A stretch of DNA of 64,000 bases, from the NCBI RefSeq assembly GCF_017549005.1, contig NZ_JAFYYT010000001.1:62001-126000 (forward strand), written 5' to 3'. Origin of the DNA: Ruminococcus sp. Lineage in GTDB: Bacteria > Bacillota > Clostridia > Oscillospirales > Ruminococcaceae. Below, piece after piece: positions 8,401-16,663 of the stretch; position 1 is the stretch's first letter; every line of letters starts with the position of its first letter. The notes under the pieces are model-generated. The model searched no databases and was not told where the DNA came from. It was given only the letters and a program-made list of their open reading frames with translations. Position numbers and translations under genes: made by a program.

Positions 8401-11223
8401 CGCCTGTGCAGGCTCCTTGAAGCCGTTCCAGCGACTGTCGCCGATGATATCGGGAAGGAGCTGCTCACCGCTTGCAGAAGCCGAAATTATCTCCGCCGCA
8501 AGCTTGCACTCCTCGAATGTCATCTCGCTGCTGCCCGTAAATGCCGCAAGCTGTGCGGTATCGCTCTGAGCCGCTGTAAGCGCTGTTTTCAGCTCCCTGA
8601 GCTTAGCCTCCATAGCACCGCGCGTCTCGGGAGTACACTCCGAAAGCTCGCATACACCAAGAGCTGTTGTTGTAACATCGCCGAACTCACGGCCTGCCGC
8701 AGCAAGGCTTTCAAGAGTATCACGCCATGCTGAAAATGAAGTATCGCTCATGGCGTCAAGCTGCTCGTTTGTGAAAGCGAACTTTCCGCCGTACTGACTG
8801 TTTTTCTCGTATCTTACTGCCGCGTCGTACATGGAGCAGCCGAAATTACGCTTCCTGTGTATCTCCTCCATCGTGCCATTGAGCTCTTTACGCATTTCGG
8901 CTATCTTGTCAGCCTGCGCCTTGTATTCGGCAGGCTTCTTGATACGTCCCACGTTTAGAGTCTCCTCAAGCTGCTTGAGAACAGCTCTCTTCTGTGCTTT
9001 GTTGGAGTGGAGCTCTATACAGAAAGGTCCGAGACCGACCTTGTTGAGTCGCTTTTCAACAACTGAGAGCGCAGCCATTTTCTCCGCCACAAAAAGCACG
9101 GATTTACCCTGATACAGAGCACTTGCTATCATATTCGTGATAGTCTGGGACTTACCGCTTCCGGGAGGTCCGTGAAGCACGAAGCTCTTGCCCTGAGAGG
9201 CTGCATAAACAGCTGCAAGCTGCGAGGAATCGGCACTAAGCGGAACTACAAGGTCTGTAGGCGCAACCTTGTTGTCAAGGTCAAGGGGAGATATGTAAAG
9301 GTCGTCCCCTGCCCACTCGGTCTTTCCCGAGATAAGGCTTGCAACTACCTTGTTTTTGGCAAGCTCCTCCGCGCGGTTGCGGATATCGTTCCACATGATG
9401 AAGCGATTGAAGGAGAACTGTCCAATAAAGGCATAGTCAACTATATCCCAGCGGGGCTGCGACATGATGTTCTGCCTTACAGTATTGAGAATGAGCTGCA
9501 GATCAACTCCGTTCTCGTCCTCGGGAACTGGATCAAGTCCTTTGATATCTATGCCGAAGGTCTGACGTATGTACTCCAGCATGGTGATATTCACCTGAGT
9601 ATCCTCGTCACGCATACGAATTGCATATGCTTTCTCCTGGACCTTGCGGATAATGTCTACAGGGACGAGTATGAGCGGTGCATAGCGCGGCTTATCGCTC
9701 TTTTCTGTCTCATACCAGCGCAGGAATCCAAGCGCGAGGTAAATAGTGTTTACACCGTTTTCCTCCATACTCACCTTCGCCTGCCTGTGGAGTTTCTTCA
9801 TTATCTTTTCAAGTTCCGTCTCCTTCAGGAAAGTACGCAGACGGTGACTTTTGAACTCCGATTCGGATATGGTGGTGATTATATCCTTTTCGTTCTCTAT
9901 CTCATATATCTTGCTGTCCGATATCTGCAGGGTCATATCGTTGGGCATCGGCATTACCTTGAAGTCCTCACCGTTTGACATCTCGTCCTCGAGCACTCCC
10001 AGGTCGCTTACCATGAGCTGAACGCTCATTGCGGTCGCACGGAAATTTAGAAGGCTGTTACGCAGACTGAGGTCAAGGAGCTTTCTCTCCCACATCACCT
10101 GCTTTGTTACCTCGCGGGCTTCACCGCTTACTGCCTGTGCGGAAATATCTATCTCATTCGGAGCAGAGGTTATCTCTGACTTCTTTCTCGCGCCGTAGTC
10201 CACAGCCTTGAAAGTACCGTTTTCGGAAACTCTGGACGGTACGGGGCGAATGCCGCTTGAACGGGTACGGCTTATATCTATGGCAAAACAGAACTTCGAC
10301 TCGTCGTCAAGATGAGCAGCTGCGTGCTTCTCCGCGCTGTCAAAATCAGTGTTCTTTCCTGCAACGAAGTCAGTACACTCCACAAGGCTTATTGCGTCTA
10401 TACCATGAGCGATACGCTTTGTGAGAGCTGACATATCATACTGCAAACAGTCGGAAAAAGTCTCCTCCTCAAGCCAGCAGCCTGCAAAGGCGTGACCCTG
10501 TACAATTATCATGAGCGGATTAAGTCCCACAGCTTCAAGACAAGAGCAGTAGAGCACAGCAAGATCAAGACAGGTACCCTGTCCCGTTTCGAGCACCGCG
10601 TCGGGCATACGTATGCGCTGAGCCTCCTCAAAGCTTGCAGGCGGCATTGTATAGCCGATATTCTTCTCCTGAAGCGTAGCATATATCGCACCCATCTGCT
10701 GCTTTACGATGTTGGGATTCCTGGTCTGATAGCCCGTAAAGGACGGATCACCGCACCATTTGCTGAGATATGCTCCCGCAGCGGCAACTATCTCCTGCAC
10801 CTTCGGGTGGTTCGGACTTACAAATGCCGCCGCAGTCTCGGGCATGAAGTTTATTCCAGACCACTGGTCGTATGCAAGGAGCTCAATGCTCCTGTTTTCC
10901 TCAGCTACAACTTCATCGCCGATAAGAGCCTGTATGGCAGCGTTTCCCACAAGCTTTTCCGTAAGGCTGAAAAGATAATCCGACAGTAAAACTATATTCA
11001 CAGGTGATATCTCTACAGGCTGGGACGGCTTCAGGTCAACAGGAACAGACTCGAATACCTTTGCAAATTCAGGCTCAAAGCTTATCCTGAGGCATACATT
11101 TTTCAGTTCTTCATCAGTATTATTGGTCATTACCATATTTCTGAATACGGGAACATAGTTCTGCTGCATTGCAAAATTGATCTGAGCAGTCATATTTCCG
11201 CCAAATGTTATCTTATTTTCCAT
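5452..11223 (-). CDS. Giant SF1 helicase with transglutaminase-like N-terminus, REase-like and DUF3320 regions
   Basis: A 1923-residue protein of the DUF4011/DUF3320 helicase type. From the N-terminus: a beta-rich region; a transglutaminase/papain-like segment with GTCLDLA (Cys218), GHAFAGCW (His244) and QYD (Asp263); a DUF4011-like region (about 375-650); UPF1-like SF1 helicase motifs with Walker A GPPGSGKS (about 685-692), Walker B IFDEASQ, GDPKQLPP and NVAISRSK; an MTES_1575/Vsr-type REase fold (about 1600-1690); and a DUF3320-like C-terminus. In the REase the usual GIECDG reads GINCGN (about 1646-1651), so the nuclease may be inactive. Start 11223 is preceded by GGAGG at five bases; the frame from 11235 starts inside that site. 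Related proteins are often linked to DNA defence or repair; the role here is inference. Confidence 0.85.
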   Translation of the reverse strand: MENKITFGGNMTAQINFAMQQNYVPVFRNMVMTNNTDEELKNVCLRISFEPEFAKVFESVPVDLKPSQPVEISPVNIVLLSDYLFSLTEKLVGNAAIQALIGDEVVAEENRSIELLAYDQWSGINFMPETAAAFVSPNHPKVQEIVAAAGAYLSKWCGDPSFTGYQTRNPNIVKQQMGAIYATLQEKNIGYTMPPASFEEAQRIRMPDAVLETGQGTCLDLAVLYCSCLEAVGLNPLMIIVQGHAFAGCWLEEETFSDCLQYDMSALTKRIAHGIDAISLVECTDFVAGKNTDFDSAEKHAAAHLDDESKFCFAIDISRTRSSGIRPVPSRVSENGTFKAVDYGARKKSEITSAPNEIDISAQAVSGEAREVTKQVMWERKLLDLSLRNSLLNFRATAMSVQLMVSDLGVLEDEMSNGEDFKVMPMPNDMTLQISDSKIYEIENEKDIITTISESEFKSHRLRTFLKETELEKIMKKLHRQAKVSMEENGVNTIYLALGFLRWYETEKSDKPRYAPLILVPVDIIRKVQEKAYAIRMRDEDTQVNITMLEYIRQTFGIDIKGLDPVPEDENGVDLQLILNTVRQNIMSQPRWDIVDYAFIGQFSFNRFIMWNDIRNRAEELAKNKVVASLISGKTEWAGDDLYISPLDLDNKVAPTDLVVPLSADSSQLAAVYAASQGKSFVLHGPPGSGKSQTITNMIASALYQGKSVLFVAEKMAALSVVEKRLNKVGLGPFCIELHSNKAQKRAVLKQLEETLNVGRIKKPAEYKAQADKIAEMRKELNGTMEEIHRKRNFGCSMYDAAVRYEKNSQYGGKFAFTNEQLDAMSDTSFSAWRDTLESLAAAGREFGDVTTTALGVCELSECTPETRGAMEAKLRELKTALTAAQSDTAQLAAFTGSSEMTFEECKLAAEIISASASGEQLLPDIIGDSRWNGFKEPAQALIGTGKELSEVKNELLAQFEPSVLGYNASEALVRWKTAQGKWFLAKSMGSKKLVKELAAHARSASTVTKENITQYYDKISHFNALKEQVSSAQPELLRYFGSIKLDENTDWNAVEGCVARSSELGEKVAASSFSAEIKQKLCGSLTTGVNGDTSKIVADYAALDNVASQLRSNFGINTDKLITGENWGSDAQMKADAVIDELPQLKEWTGIVTICNKLREFGIGNVADAYINGEVPTEQLVPAFDCDISKAMVTSTISRSSVLSRFQGTLFEDTIRKFGEVLDNFSTLSIKELAADLSAKIPTPGSSANSSEIGILQKAIKSNGRMMSIRKLFDSIPNLLRRMCPVMLMSPISVAQYIDPSYPKFDLVIFDEASQLPTCEAVGAIARGENVIVVGDPKQLPPTSFFASNQVDEENYEKEDLESVLDDCLALSMPQKHLLWHYRSRHESLIAYSNSKYYENKLYTFPSPDDQVSEVSWVHVEGYYDKSSTRTNKAEAQAVVEEICRRLRDPELRKMSIGVVTFSLPQQNLIDDMLMDAYRDDPKLEEYANEMYEPILIKNLENVQGDERDVIMFSIGYGPDKDGKVSMNFGPLNRDGGWRRLNVAISRSKCKMIVFSVITPDMIDLSRTRSDGVEGLKGFLEFAAKGRSALPVRAGSKTGSEGFETVVAEELRKMGYDCRCSVGCSDYKVDVAVVDPDKPDTYIMGINCGNENYFHNGTASDRSLSQPSVLRGLGWNVMSVYIIDWLDNKEKVLGKIKAEIDAALERRRNPQTAPETEEKKKQEIVFETEEVSSFAESFDEFVPFKIKALGTSENFTEAASAKITKCINDILAAEAPMNKKSLAKKIFSCWGISRPGSNMKALFEAAFDKADKKVTTAGENEYVWLGSQTPEEYDKCRTVYKNDEKRDIDDVAPEEIAVGIKKIMSRQVAMAREDLLREVAHLFGFTRMTGTLETSVALGIKAAKNRGWVGFSEDGRVSYTGN

Positions 11224-11266
11224 ACAGTCCTCCATTCTGCCATCGGCGATACATAATACTATTCTT

Positions 11267-11295
11267 ATAATACCACATTTTGATTTATTTTACAA
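11267..11295 (-). promoter_or_regulatory. Promoter of the helicase-murT-gatD unit
   Basis: Minus strand TTGTAA (11290-11295), 17-base spacer, TATTAT (11267-11272), 44 bases before the start codon. Confidence 0.65.
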
Positions 11296-11317
11296 TATTT
11301 ACAGCAAAAAAAGTAAA

Positions 11318-11356
11318 CAAAAACCACAGAGAAGCTGCGCTTCCCTGTGGTTTTCA
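11318..11356 (-). terminator. Terminator of the beta-helix protein gene
   Basis: Minus-strand hairpin AAAACCACAGGGAAGC / GCTTCTCTGTGGTTTT with a 3-base loop and one mismatch, followed by TTTGTTT. It lies 30 bases after the stop codon. Confidence 0.85.
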
Positions 11357-11386
11357 GATGATATCTTATTATTGAGCAGTAATGTC

Positions 11387-12052
11387 TCAGCTCTTGTGCA
11401 CGATAACTCCGCCTGTCTTGTAAATGCTGTCCGAAGGGATAACTCCTCTTACACAGCTCGTAGGATAGATATTGGAGTTGGAACCGACTACAGTTCCGGG
11501 ATTGAGTACGCTGTTGCAGCCGACCTCAACGTGGTCGCCAAGCATTGCGCCGATCTTCTTTATGCCTGTCTCTATCTTCTCCCCGCCCGACCTGATAACT
11601 ACATTTGTCTTGTCAGATTTTACGTTTGATGTGATAGAACCTGCGCCCATGTGCGATTTATAGCCAAGAATGCTGTCGCCTACATAGTTGTAGTGAGGTG
11701 TCTGCACATTGTCGAAAAGAATGACATTCTTGAGCTCCACAGAGTTTCCGACTACGCAGTTCTCGCCCACAAGAGCGCTTCCTCTGATGAATGCTCCGTG
11801 ACGAACCTCTGTACCCGCACCGATTATACAGGGAGCTCCGAGATATGCCGTGGGGAAAACTTTTGCTGTCTTATGTACCCAAACGTTCTCCGACGGATTG
11901 TCGTACTCGTCGCTGCTCAGTGTCTTACCGAGCTCGATAATAAAATTGCTGATTCCCTTGAGAGCTTCCCAGGGATAGGTGAACTTGCTGAGATAATCCT
12001 TTGCAGCTGTATGAGAAAGATCATAAAGCTCCGCGATCGTGATATTGTTCAT
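11387..12052 (-). CDS. Left-handed beta-helix (hexapeptide-repeat) nucleotidyltransferase-like protein
   Basis: A 221-residue protein whose residues about 55-210 are hexapeptide repeats of the left-handed beta-helix type (VWVHKTAKV, ALVGENCVVGNSVEL, NPGTVVGSNSNIYP), most like the C-terminal domain of GlmU/sugar-1-phosphate nucleotidyltransferases. There is no N-terminal nucleotidyltransferase (Rossmann) domain. The N-terminal 50 residues are helical. Such proteins are annotated as UDP-GlcNAc pyrophosphorylase-like or acyltransferase-like; the substrate is not determined. Start 12052 is the only ATG near AGGAG (spacing 11). A GTG at 12064 and a TTG at 12058 are possible but less likely. Confidence 0.8.
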   Translation of the reverse strand: MNNITIAELYDLSHTAAKDYLSKFTYPWEALKGISNFIIELGKTLSSDEYDNPSENVWVHKTAKVFPTAYLGAPCIIGAGTEVRHGAFIRGSALVGENCVVGNSVELKNVILFDNVQTPHYNYVGDSILGYKSHMGAGSITSNVKSDKTNVVIRSGGEKIETGIKKIGAMLGDHVEVGCNSVLNPGTVVGSNSNIYPTSCVRGVIPSDSIYKTGGVIVHKS

Positions 12053-12093
12053 ATTCAATTCCACTCCTGATATTCATTGATATTGCACATATA

Positions 12094-12122
12094 ATTATAC
12101 TCCCCATGCAGCATATTGTCAA
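12094..12122 (-). promoter_or_regulatory. Perfect consensus sigma-A promoter of the beta-helix gene
   Basis: Minus strand TTGACA (12117-12122), exactly 17 bases, TATAAT (12094-12099). The start codon is about 42 bases further on. Confidence 0.85.
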
Positions 12123-12159
12123 GGAGTTAATGTAATTTTCCCTGTTGGACTTTTCGCGC

Positions 12160-12188
12160 TTTACATTTCACCAATAATATGGTAAAAT
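12160..12188 (+). promoter_or_regulatory. Promoter of the SGNH hydrolase gene
   Basis: Plus strand TTTACA (12160-12165), 17 bases, TAAAAT (12183-12188), divergent from the beta-helix gene promoter. A small hairpin (GCGGA-TATT-TCCGC, about 12201-12214) sits in the leader. Confidence 0.65.
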
Positions 12189-12240
12189 ATAATATACACG
12201 CGGATATTTCCGCAGCGTATCAAACACAGGAAGTGTTAAA

Positions 12241-13143
12241 ATGATAAAAAATATTCTCAGCAAAGCGAGGATCCCCATTATCCTCCTGCTTGTCATACTT
12301 TCGCTGGCAGCTTCGCTATTTGCGATAGCCTATATGAAAAAGAGCACCCACGGTGTAAAAGCAGCCGTCAACAATGAAGCCATGACTGCTGTTTCAGCTT
12401 CAACTGCAACGACGACTTCAACATCGGCAACAACAACAACTACTACTGCTGCTTCAACTGCTTCGGAAACAACAACGGTCGCCATTACCACAGCCGCCGA
12501 AAATGTACCCGTTCCAAGCAGATATGTGGGAACTTCACCGAACAGCGCCTTCTATCAAGAGAACCTCGTTACCGCAGGCGACTCCATCACTCTGGGACTC
12601 AGATACTATGGTTTTATACCACGGGAGCACAGTATCGCAGGTGATTCGGTTTCTATGTGGAACCTTTCACATTTCAGCTTTACCGTCGGCGCGGAAGAGC
12701 TCGAACTCGTTGACGCCGTTGAAAGGATACACCCGAAAATGCTGTATATGTGGATCGGTATGAATGACGTAAACCTCAATATGCCGCAGAAATTCGTGAA
12801 AAAGTACCGTGAAGTCATCGACGTGATCAGGGAGCGCGTTCCCGGTATTATCATTGTCGTTGCAGCCATAACTCCCGTAAGCTCCGGCTGCAGGGTAGTC
12901 AAGAACACCGTGATCCGTGATTACAATGCAGCTCTCATTGAAATGGTCAAACGGATCGACTCCCCAGATGTCTTGTTTTTTGACGCCTATACCGTTATCT
13001 GCGACGACGATCTGAACCTCACCAGCGGCTACAGCTCAGGGGACGGTATGCACCTCTATATTCCGTGCTATACCGACATCATGACCGCCCTGTTCGATTT
13101 TCTTGATACTACCGATGTAAAAACCAAGCTTCAAGCAAACTAA
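12241..13143 (+). CDS. Membrane-anchored SGNH/GDSL hydrolase with Thr-rich stalk
   Basis: A 300-residue protein with a membrane anchor or signal segment at residues 11-31, a Thr/Ser/Ala-rich stalk (about 48-88) and an SGNH hydrolase domain. The catalytic blocks are AGDSITLG (Ser115), GMNDVN (Asn175) and SGDGMH (Asp268, His271). It should act outside the cell as an esterase, for example deacetylating plant polysaccharide or the cell's own wall glycans; the substrate is not visible. There is no dockerin. A GGAAG lies upstream of the ATG. It is the only plus-strand gene in the first 35 kb and converges on the his operon at a shared terminator. Confidence 0.88.
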   Translation: MIKNILSKARIPIILLLVILSLAASLFAIAYMKKSTHGVKAAVNNEAMTAVSASTATTTSTSATTTTTTAASTASETTTVAITTAAENVPVPSRYVGTSPNSAFYQENLVTAGDSITLGLRYYGFIPREHSIAGDSVSMWNLSHFSFTVGAEELELVDAVERIHPKMLYMWIGMNDVNLNMPQKFVKKYREVIDVIRERVPGIIIVVAAITPVSSGCRVVKNTVIRDYNAALIEMVKRIDSPDVLFFDAYTVICDDDLNLTSGYSSGDGMHLYIPCYTDIMTALFDFLDTTDVKTKLQAN

Positions 13144-13170
13144 AAAGCTGCCTTATGGCAGCTTTTTTCA
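13141..13170. terminator. Bidirectional terminator between the SGNH gene and hisE
   Basis: AAAAAGCTGCC-TTAT-GGCAGCTTTTTT: an 11-bp perfect stem with A-run and T-run on both sides. It serves the plus-strand SGNH gene and the minus-strand his operon, whose stop codons flank it directly. Confidence 0.92.
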
Positions 13171-13509
13171 TCATGTGTTCTTGTCGACCTCATGGAACTT
13201 CTTGAGGTTGCCTATCTTTTCGTTTCTCTCGTCAAGAACTCTTTCAACATCCGACCAGTCAAGACCCTGATTTGCACAGAGCACCATTACATGATAGAGA
13301 AGATCGTTTATTTCGTTCATGAGCTCGTCGTTATCGCCGTTTTTTGCTGCGATAACTGTTTCGGTAGCTTCCTCGCCTACCTTCTTGCAGATCTTGTCCA
13401 CACCCTTCTCGAAAAGATAGCAGGTATATGAGTTTTCAGCAGCAGTTCCGTTCTCGAACTGCTTTTTCCTTTCCTTGATAACTTCAAATATTTCCTGATA
13501 TACTGTCAT
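13171..13509 (-). CDS. hisE: Phosphoribosyl-ATP pyrophosphatase HisE
   Basis: A 112-residue protein of the all-alpha MazG-like pyrophosphatase fold, with the HisE pattern GEEATETVIAAKNGD and NDLLYHVMVL. It hydrolyses phosphoribosyl-ATP to phosphoribosyl-AMP, step 2 of histidine synthesis. It is a separate gene here, not fused to HisI, and its start overlaps the hisI stop by one base (TAATG). It is the last gene of the operon, followed by a strong terminator. Confidence 0.95.
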   Translation of the reverse strand: MTVYQEIFEVIKERKKQFENGTAAENSYTCYLFEKGVDKICKKVGEEATETVIAAKNGDNDELMNEINDLLYHVMVLCANQGLDWSDVERVLDERNEKIGNLKKFHEVDKNT

Positions 13510-13859
13510 TATTCATTCTCCTTCGTATTGTATATTTCGTTGAAAAAGCAGCTGTAGCTGCCTGTGTGACAGGCAACTCCCGTCTGCTCAACATTCACAA
13601 GCAGTGTATCGTTGTCGCAGTCGCCGTATATTGAAACGACCTTCTGCAGATGTCCCGAAGTAGCGCCCTTGTTCCAGTACTCCTGACGGGAACGGCTCCA
13701 GAACCATGTATAGCCTGTTTCAAGAGTTTTTTTCAGGCTCTCCTTGTTCATATATGCAAGCATAAGAACAGTTTTTGTGTTGACCTCGTAGCATATTGCG
13801 GGAATAAGCTCGCCCTTTGCAAAGAATTTGTCGAGATCGTTAATGTCGATTTTTATCAT
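13509..13859 (-). CDS. hisI: Phosphoribosyl-AMP cyclohydrolase HisI
   Basis: A 116-residue zinc enzyme for step 3 of the pathway. It shows the family blocks [24 protein letters not shown] and GDCDNDTLL plus the metal-binding CHTG. Length is that of the monofunctional enzyme. It starts two bases after the stop of the guest ATPase gene and overlaps hisE by one base. Confidence 0.95.
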   Translation of the reverse strand: MIKIDINDLDKFFAKGELIPAICYEVNTKTVLMLAYMNKESLKKTLETGYTWFWSRSRQEYWNKGATSGHLQKVVSIYGDCDNDTLLVNVEQTGVACHTGSYSCFFNEIYNTKENE

Positions 13860-13861
13860 AA

Positions 13862-14590
13862 TTACTCCTTTTCAAACAAGTGATCGATCATGCGCTTCGG
13901 ACTGTCCATAAACGCCTTCATTACACCGTATGTTTCAGTGTCCTCATAGGCAGTCTCCGCAATACCGTTCTCTGTCAGCTCATAGATGACTGAATCGGGA
14001 AATGCAAGTATTATCGGCGAATGAGTGGCTATTATGAACTGGCTTCCCTGTTCGGTCAGCTCCTTTATCCTTATAAGGAGGGACATCTGCCGCGATGGCG
14101 ACAAAGCCGCCTCGGGCTCGTCAAGTATGTAAAGTCCGTGACCAGTAAAACGGTTCATCACCAACGAGAAAAAGCTCTCTCCGTGGGACTGCTCATGGAG
14201 CGATGTTCCGCCGTATGCTTCAAGGATCTCATGTCCCAGCGTATCAACATAAGAAGCGGCATTGTAAAAGCTCTCAGCCCTGAGAAAGAATCCCGTTTTC
14301 GGGCGCTCAATGCCGCGTACAAGCTTTATTGCGCTGTGGAGCGGCGAATGCGTTTCCTTAGTGGAAAAGGAAAAGTTAAGCGAGCCGCCCTCTGCGTTGA
14401 AGCCATACTTCACGGCTATGGCTTCAAGAAGCGTGGACTTTCCCGTACCGTTTTCTCCCACAAGGAATGTGACAGAATTTTGCAGTACGAGCTCCCCCAT
14501 TTCTGCAAGACTTTTCACAGCAGGAAGCTTCGCGGCATAGCCAGACTCCTTTGTCAGTTTTTCAAGCTTAACGCTTCGGATATAGCTCAT
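13862..14590 (-). CDS. Predicted AAA/ABC-type ATPase inside the his operon
   Basis: A 242-residue ATPase of the COG3910-like type. The P-loop GENGTGKST is at residues 45-53, a signature-like HEQSHGESF stretch is near 131-140, Walker B is [11 protein letters not shown] and a switch His occurs in IIATHSPII. It resembles small SMC/ABC-like ATPases, not membrane transporters, and has no histidine-pathway role that I know of. Its start overlaps the hisF stop (TGATG) and its stop is two bases before hisI, so it is translationally embedded in the operon. Partner and substrate are unknown. Confidence 0.88.
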   Translation of the reverse strand: MSYIRSVKLEKLTKESGYAAKLPAVKSLAEMGELVLQNSVTFLVGENGTGKSTLLEAIAVKYGFNAEGGSLNFSFSTKETHSPLHSAIKLVRGIERPKTGFFLRAESFYNAASYVDTLGHEILEAYGGTSLHEQSHGESFFSLVMNRFTGHGLYILDEPEAALSPSRQMSLLIRIKELTEQGSQFIIATHSPIILAFPDSVIYELTENGIAETAYEDTETYGVMKAFMDSPKRMIDHLFEKE

Positions 14591-15345
14591 CAGCGGACTA
14601 TTACGCCCTTGCCGCGGCAGTAGTCCTTTACCTCGCCTACAGTGAGCTCCTTGAAATGGAAGAGTGAAGCCGCAAGTGCTGCAGTAGCTCCTGTTTTCTC
14701 GAAAACCTCGTAGAAGTCGTTTATCTTTCCTGCACCGCCGCTGGCGATAACAGGTATGGAGCAGTTGTCACAGACTGCTTTCAGCATAGGGATATCAAAG
14801 CCTTCCTTAGTGCCGTCAGCGTCAATTGAATTAAGGCATATCTCACCTGCGCCAAGCCTTTCGATAGTGTGTACCCAGTCGATAAGGTCGATACCCATAT
14901 CCTTTCTGCCGCCGTTTATGTATACCGTCCATTTGTTATCTGCAATCTTCTTTGCGTCGATGCCGACACATATGCACTGACTTCCGAAAATATCTGCTCC
15001 GTCCTTGATAAGCTGCGGATTCTGCACAGCCTGTGAGTTTACGGAGACTTTGTCAGCTCCTGCACGAAGAGCCTCGCGGATATCGTCAACGGTCTTGATA
15101 CCGCCGCCTACTGTAAGAGGTACAAAAACCTTTTTCGCTGTATCTCTTACAACATCGAGGAAAACTCCGCGCCCCTCAAATGAAGCCGTGATGTCATAGA
15201 ATACTATCTCGTCCGCGCCTTGCTTGTTGTACTCCTCAGCACATTCAACGGGATCGCCCACATCGCGGACTCCTTCAAAATTTACGCCCTTAACTACCTT
15301 TCCGTTTCTTACATCAAGGCATGGGATTATTCTCTTTGCAAGCAT
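14590..15345 (-). CDS. hisF: Imidazole glycerol phosphate synthase cyclase subunit HisF
   Basis: A 251-residue TIM barrel that closes the imidazole ring from PRFAR and ammonia delivered by HisH, releasing IGP and AICAR. It shows [17 protein letters not shown] at the N-terminus with the catalytic Asp11, and [12 protein letters not shown] with the second catalytic Asp. Length is normal. It lies four bases after the DUF1648-like gene and overlaps the guest ATPase gene. Confidence 0.96.
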   Translation of the reverse strand: MLAKRIIPCLDVRNGKVVKGVNFEGVRDVGDPVECAEEYNKQGADEIVFYDITASFEGRGVFLDVVRDTAKKVFVPLTVGGGIKTVDDIREALRAGADKVSVNSQAVQNPQLIKDGADIFGSQCICVGIDAKKIADNKWTVYINGGRKDMGIDLIDWVHTIERLGAGEICLNSIDADGTKEGFDIPMLKAVCDNCSIPVIASGGAGKINDFYEVFEKTGATAALAASLFHFKELTVGEVKDYCRGKGVIVR

Positions 15346-15349
15346 TATA

Positions 15350-15922
15350 TCACTTCCTTAAATTGTTTCCTATAATGAGTATTATCACCATAACTGAAAT
15401 ATACACAAGTTCTGCTATGATAATATATAATTCTGACTTTTTCAGCCTTATTCTGCTGTCAGCTGCCAATGCAGCTCCACCGATAAAAACTACAGGTAAA
15501 ATCTGAAAAATCCTGATCGGTATACCAAATGTGAACATTCTCGTCTGATGTATGACGCAATGCGCCCAAATAGAATAGAATACAGCCCAGAACAGCTTCG
15601 TTGCATCAAAAACGATAAGCACAGCTTTTCTGACCGATATATCGTCCTCTTCACTGAGCTTTCTGCTTATACGCTTTGCCTTATTAACTGCAATACTTCC
15701 CACCGTAAATACCAAAGCAAGTCCAAAACCTGCAATAAACGGAAAAAACGCATAGGCTCTTGAAGCGTACACATCAAACTCGTTATCCGCACCGTAATGC
15801 ATTCCTATCTGCTCGGGAAAATCCTTGTACACTATAAGCATATACACCAGATACACGCCCAGCATTCCGAAAGACAGGACATTTAAAACCATTTGAAGCT
15901 TTCTGAAAGTATTCTTATTCAT
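15350..15922 (-). CDS. DUF1648-like four-to-five-TM membrane protein
   Basis: A 190-residue membrane protein. Hydrophobic segments are near residues 12-30, 55-76, 100-120, 130-150 and 165-186. After TM1 the motif [21 protein letters not shown] matches the short extracytoplasmic segment of the DUF1648/SdpI-immunity type, cut here to fewer helices than full SdpI proteins. It overlaps hisA by eight bases and lies four bases before hisF, so it is co-translated with the his genes although no link to histidine synthesis is known. Function unknown. Confidence 0.75.
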   Translation of the reverse strand: MNKNTFRKLQMVLNVLSFGMLGVYLVYMLIVYKDFPEQIGMHYGADNEFDVYASRAYAFFPFIAGFGLALVFTVGSIAVNKAKRISRKLSEEDDISVRKAVLIVFDATKLFWAVFYSIWAHCVIHQTRMFTFGIPIRIFQILPVVFIGGAALAADSRIRLKKSELYIIIAELVYISVMVIILIIGNNLRK

Positions 15923-16640
15923 TTGAATACTCTATTGCTTCCTTCAGGTTCAGTGTACCCTTGTATATTGACTTACCGCAGATAGTTCCGTAGAGTCCCA
16001 TTTCCTTGCAGGCGATTATGTCATCCATAGTATGTACACCGCCGCTTGCCACAATATTCGCTCTGCCCTCTGTGGCGTCTGCAAGCTTTTTCAGCTGCTC
16101 GCGGTTAACGCCCGAGAGAGTTCCGTCTTTGGAAATATCGGTAAATATGAAATACTTCACACCCGACTCTATCATCTTATCGGCAAGATCGATGTAGTGT
16201 ACATCGGAGCTTTCAAGCCAGCCCTCCGTAGCGACCATTTCATTCATTGCATCTATCCCTACCACGATCTTCTCACTGCCGAACTTCTCAACAGCTTCAC
16301 GGACAAGCTTCGGATTTTTCAGAGCAACCGAGCCGAGGATAACCCTTGTGATACCCATATCAAGATATGCCTTTATAGTCTCAAGGCTGCGTATGCCGCC
16401 GCCGAGTTCTACCTTCAGGTTCGTCTTTTCGGCAACATCGGTGTATATTTTCGTATTGACCGGTCTGCCCTCCTTGGCACCGTCAAGGTCTACCATGTGT
16501 ATCCACTCGGCTCCGGCCTTCTCGAAGTTCTTCGCAGTCTCAAGATAGTCTGAGGCCACCTTTTCAACTGTGGAAAAATCGCCCTTGAACAGGCGGACGC
16601 AGTTGCCATCCTTTATGTCTATTGCGGGGAAAATTATCAT
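15915..16640 (-). CDS. hisA: ProFAR isomerase HisA
   Basis: A 241-residue (beta/alpha)8 barrel that isomerises ProFAR to PRFAR, step 4. It begins MIIFPAIDIKDGNCVRL with the catalytic Asp8 and carries a second barrel-half Asp in FTDISKDGTLSG, the symmetric pair typical of HisA. Normal length. It is followed with an 8-base overlap by the DUF1648-like gene and preceded by the PNPOx-like gene at 23 bases. Confidence 0.96.
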   Translation of the reverse strand: MIIFPAIDIKDGNCVRLFKGDFSTVEKVASDYLETAKNFEKAGAEWIHMVDLDGAKEGRPVNTKIYTDVAEKTNLKVELGGGIRSLETIKAYLDMGITRVILGSVALKNPKLVREAVEKFGSEKIVVGIDAMNEMVATEGWLESSDVHYIDLADKMIESGVKYFIFTDISKDGTLSGVNREQLKKLADATEGRANIVASGGVHTMDDIIACKEMGLYGTICGKSIYKGTLNLKEAIEYSNE

Positions 16641-16663
16641 ATAAAATCTCCTTTTGATCTTGT

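Noticed and set aside
9172-9978. Plus-strand frame of 268 codons inside the helicase region
   Set aside because: Mirror of conserved helicase coding sequence; no ribosome-binding site and no family resemblance.
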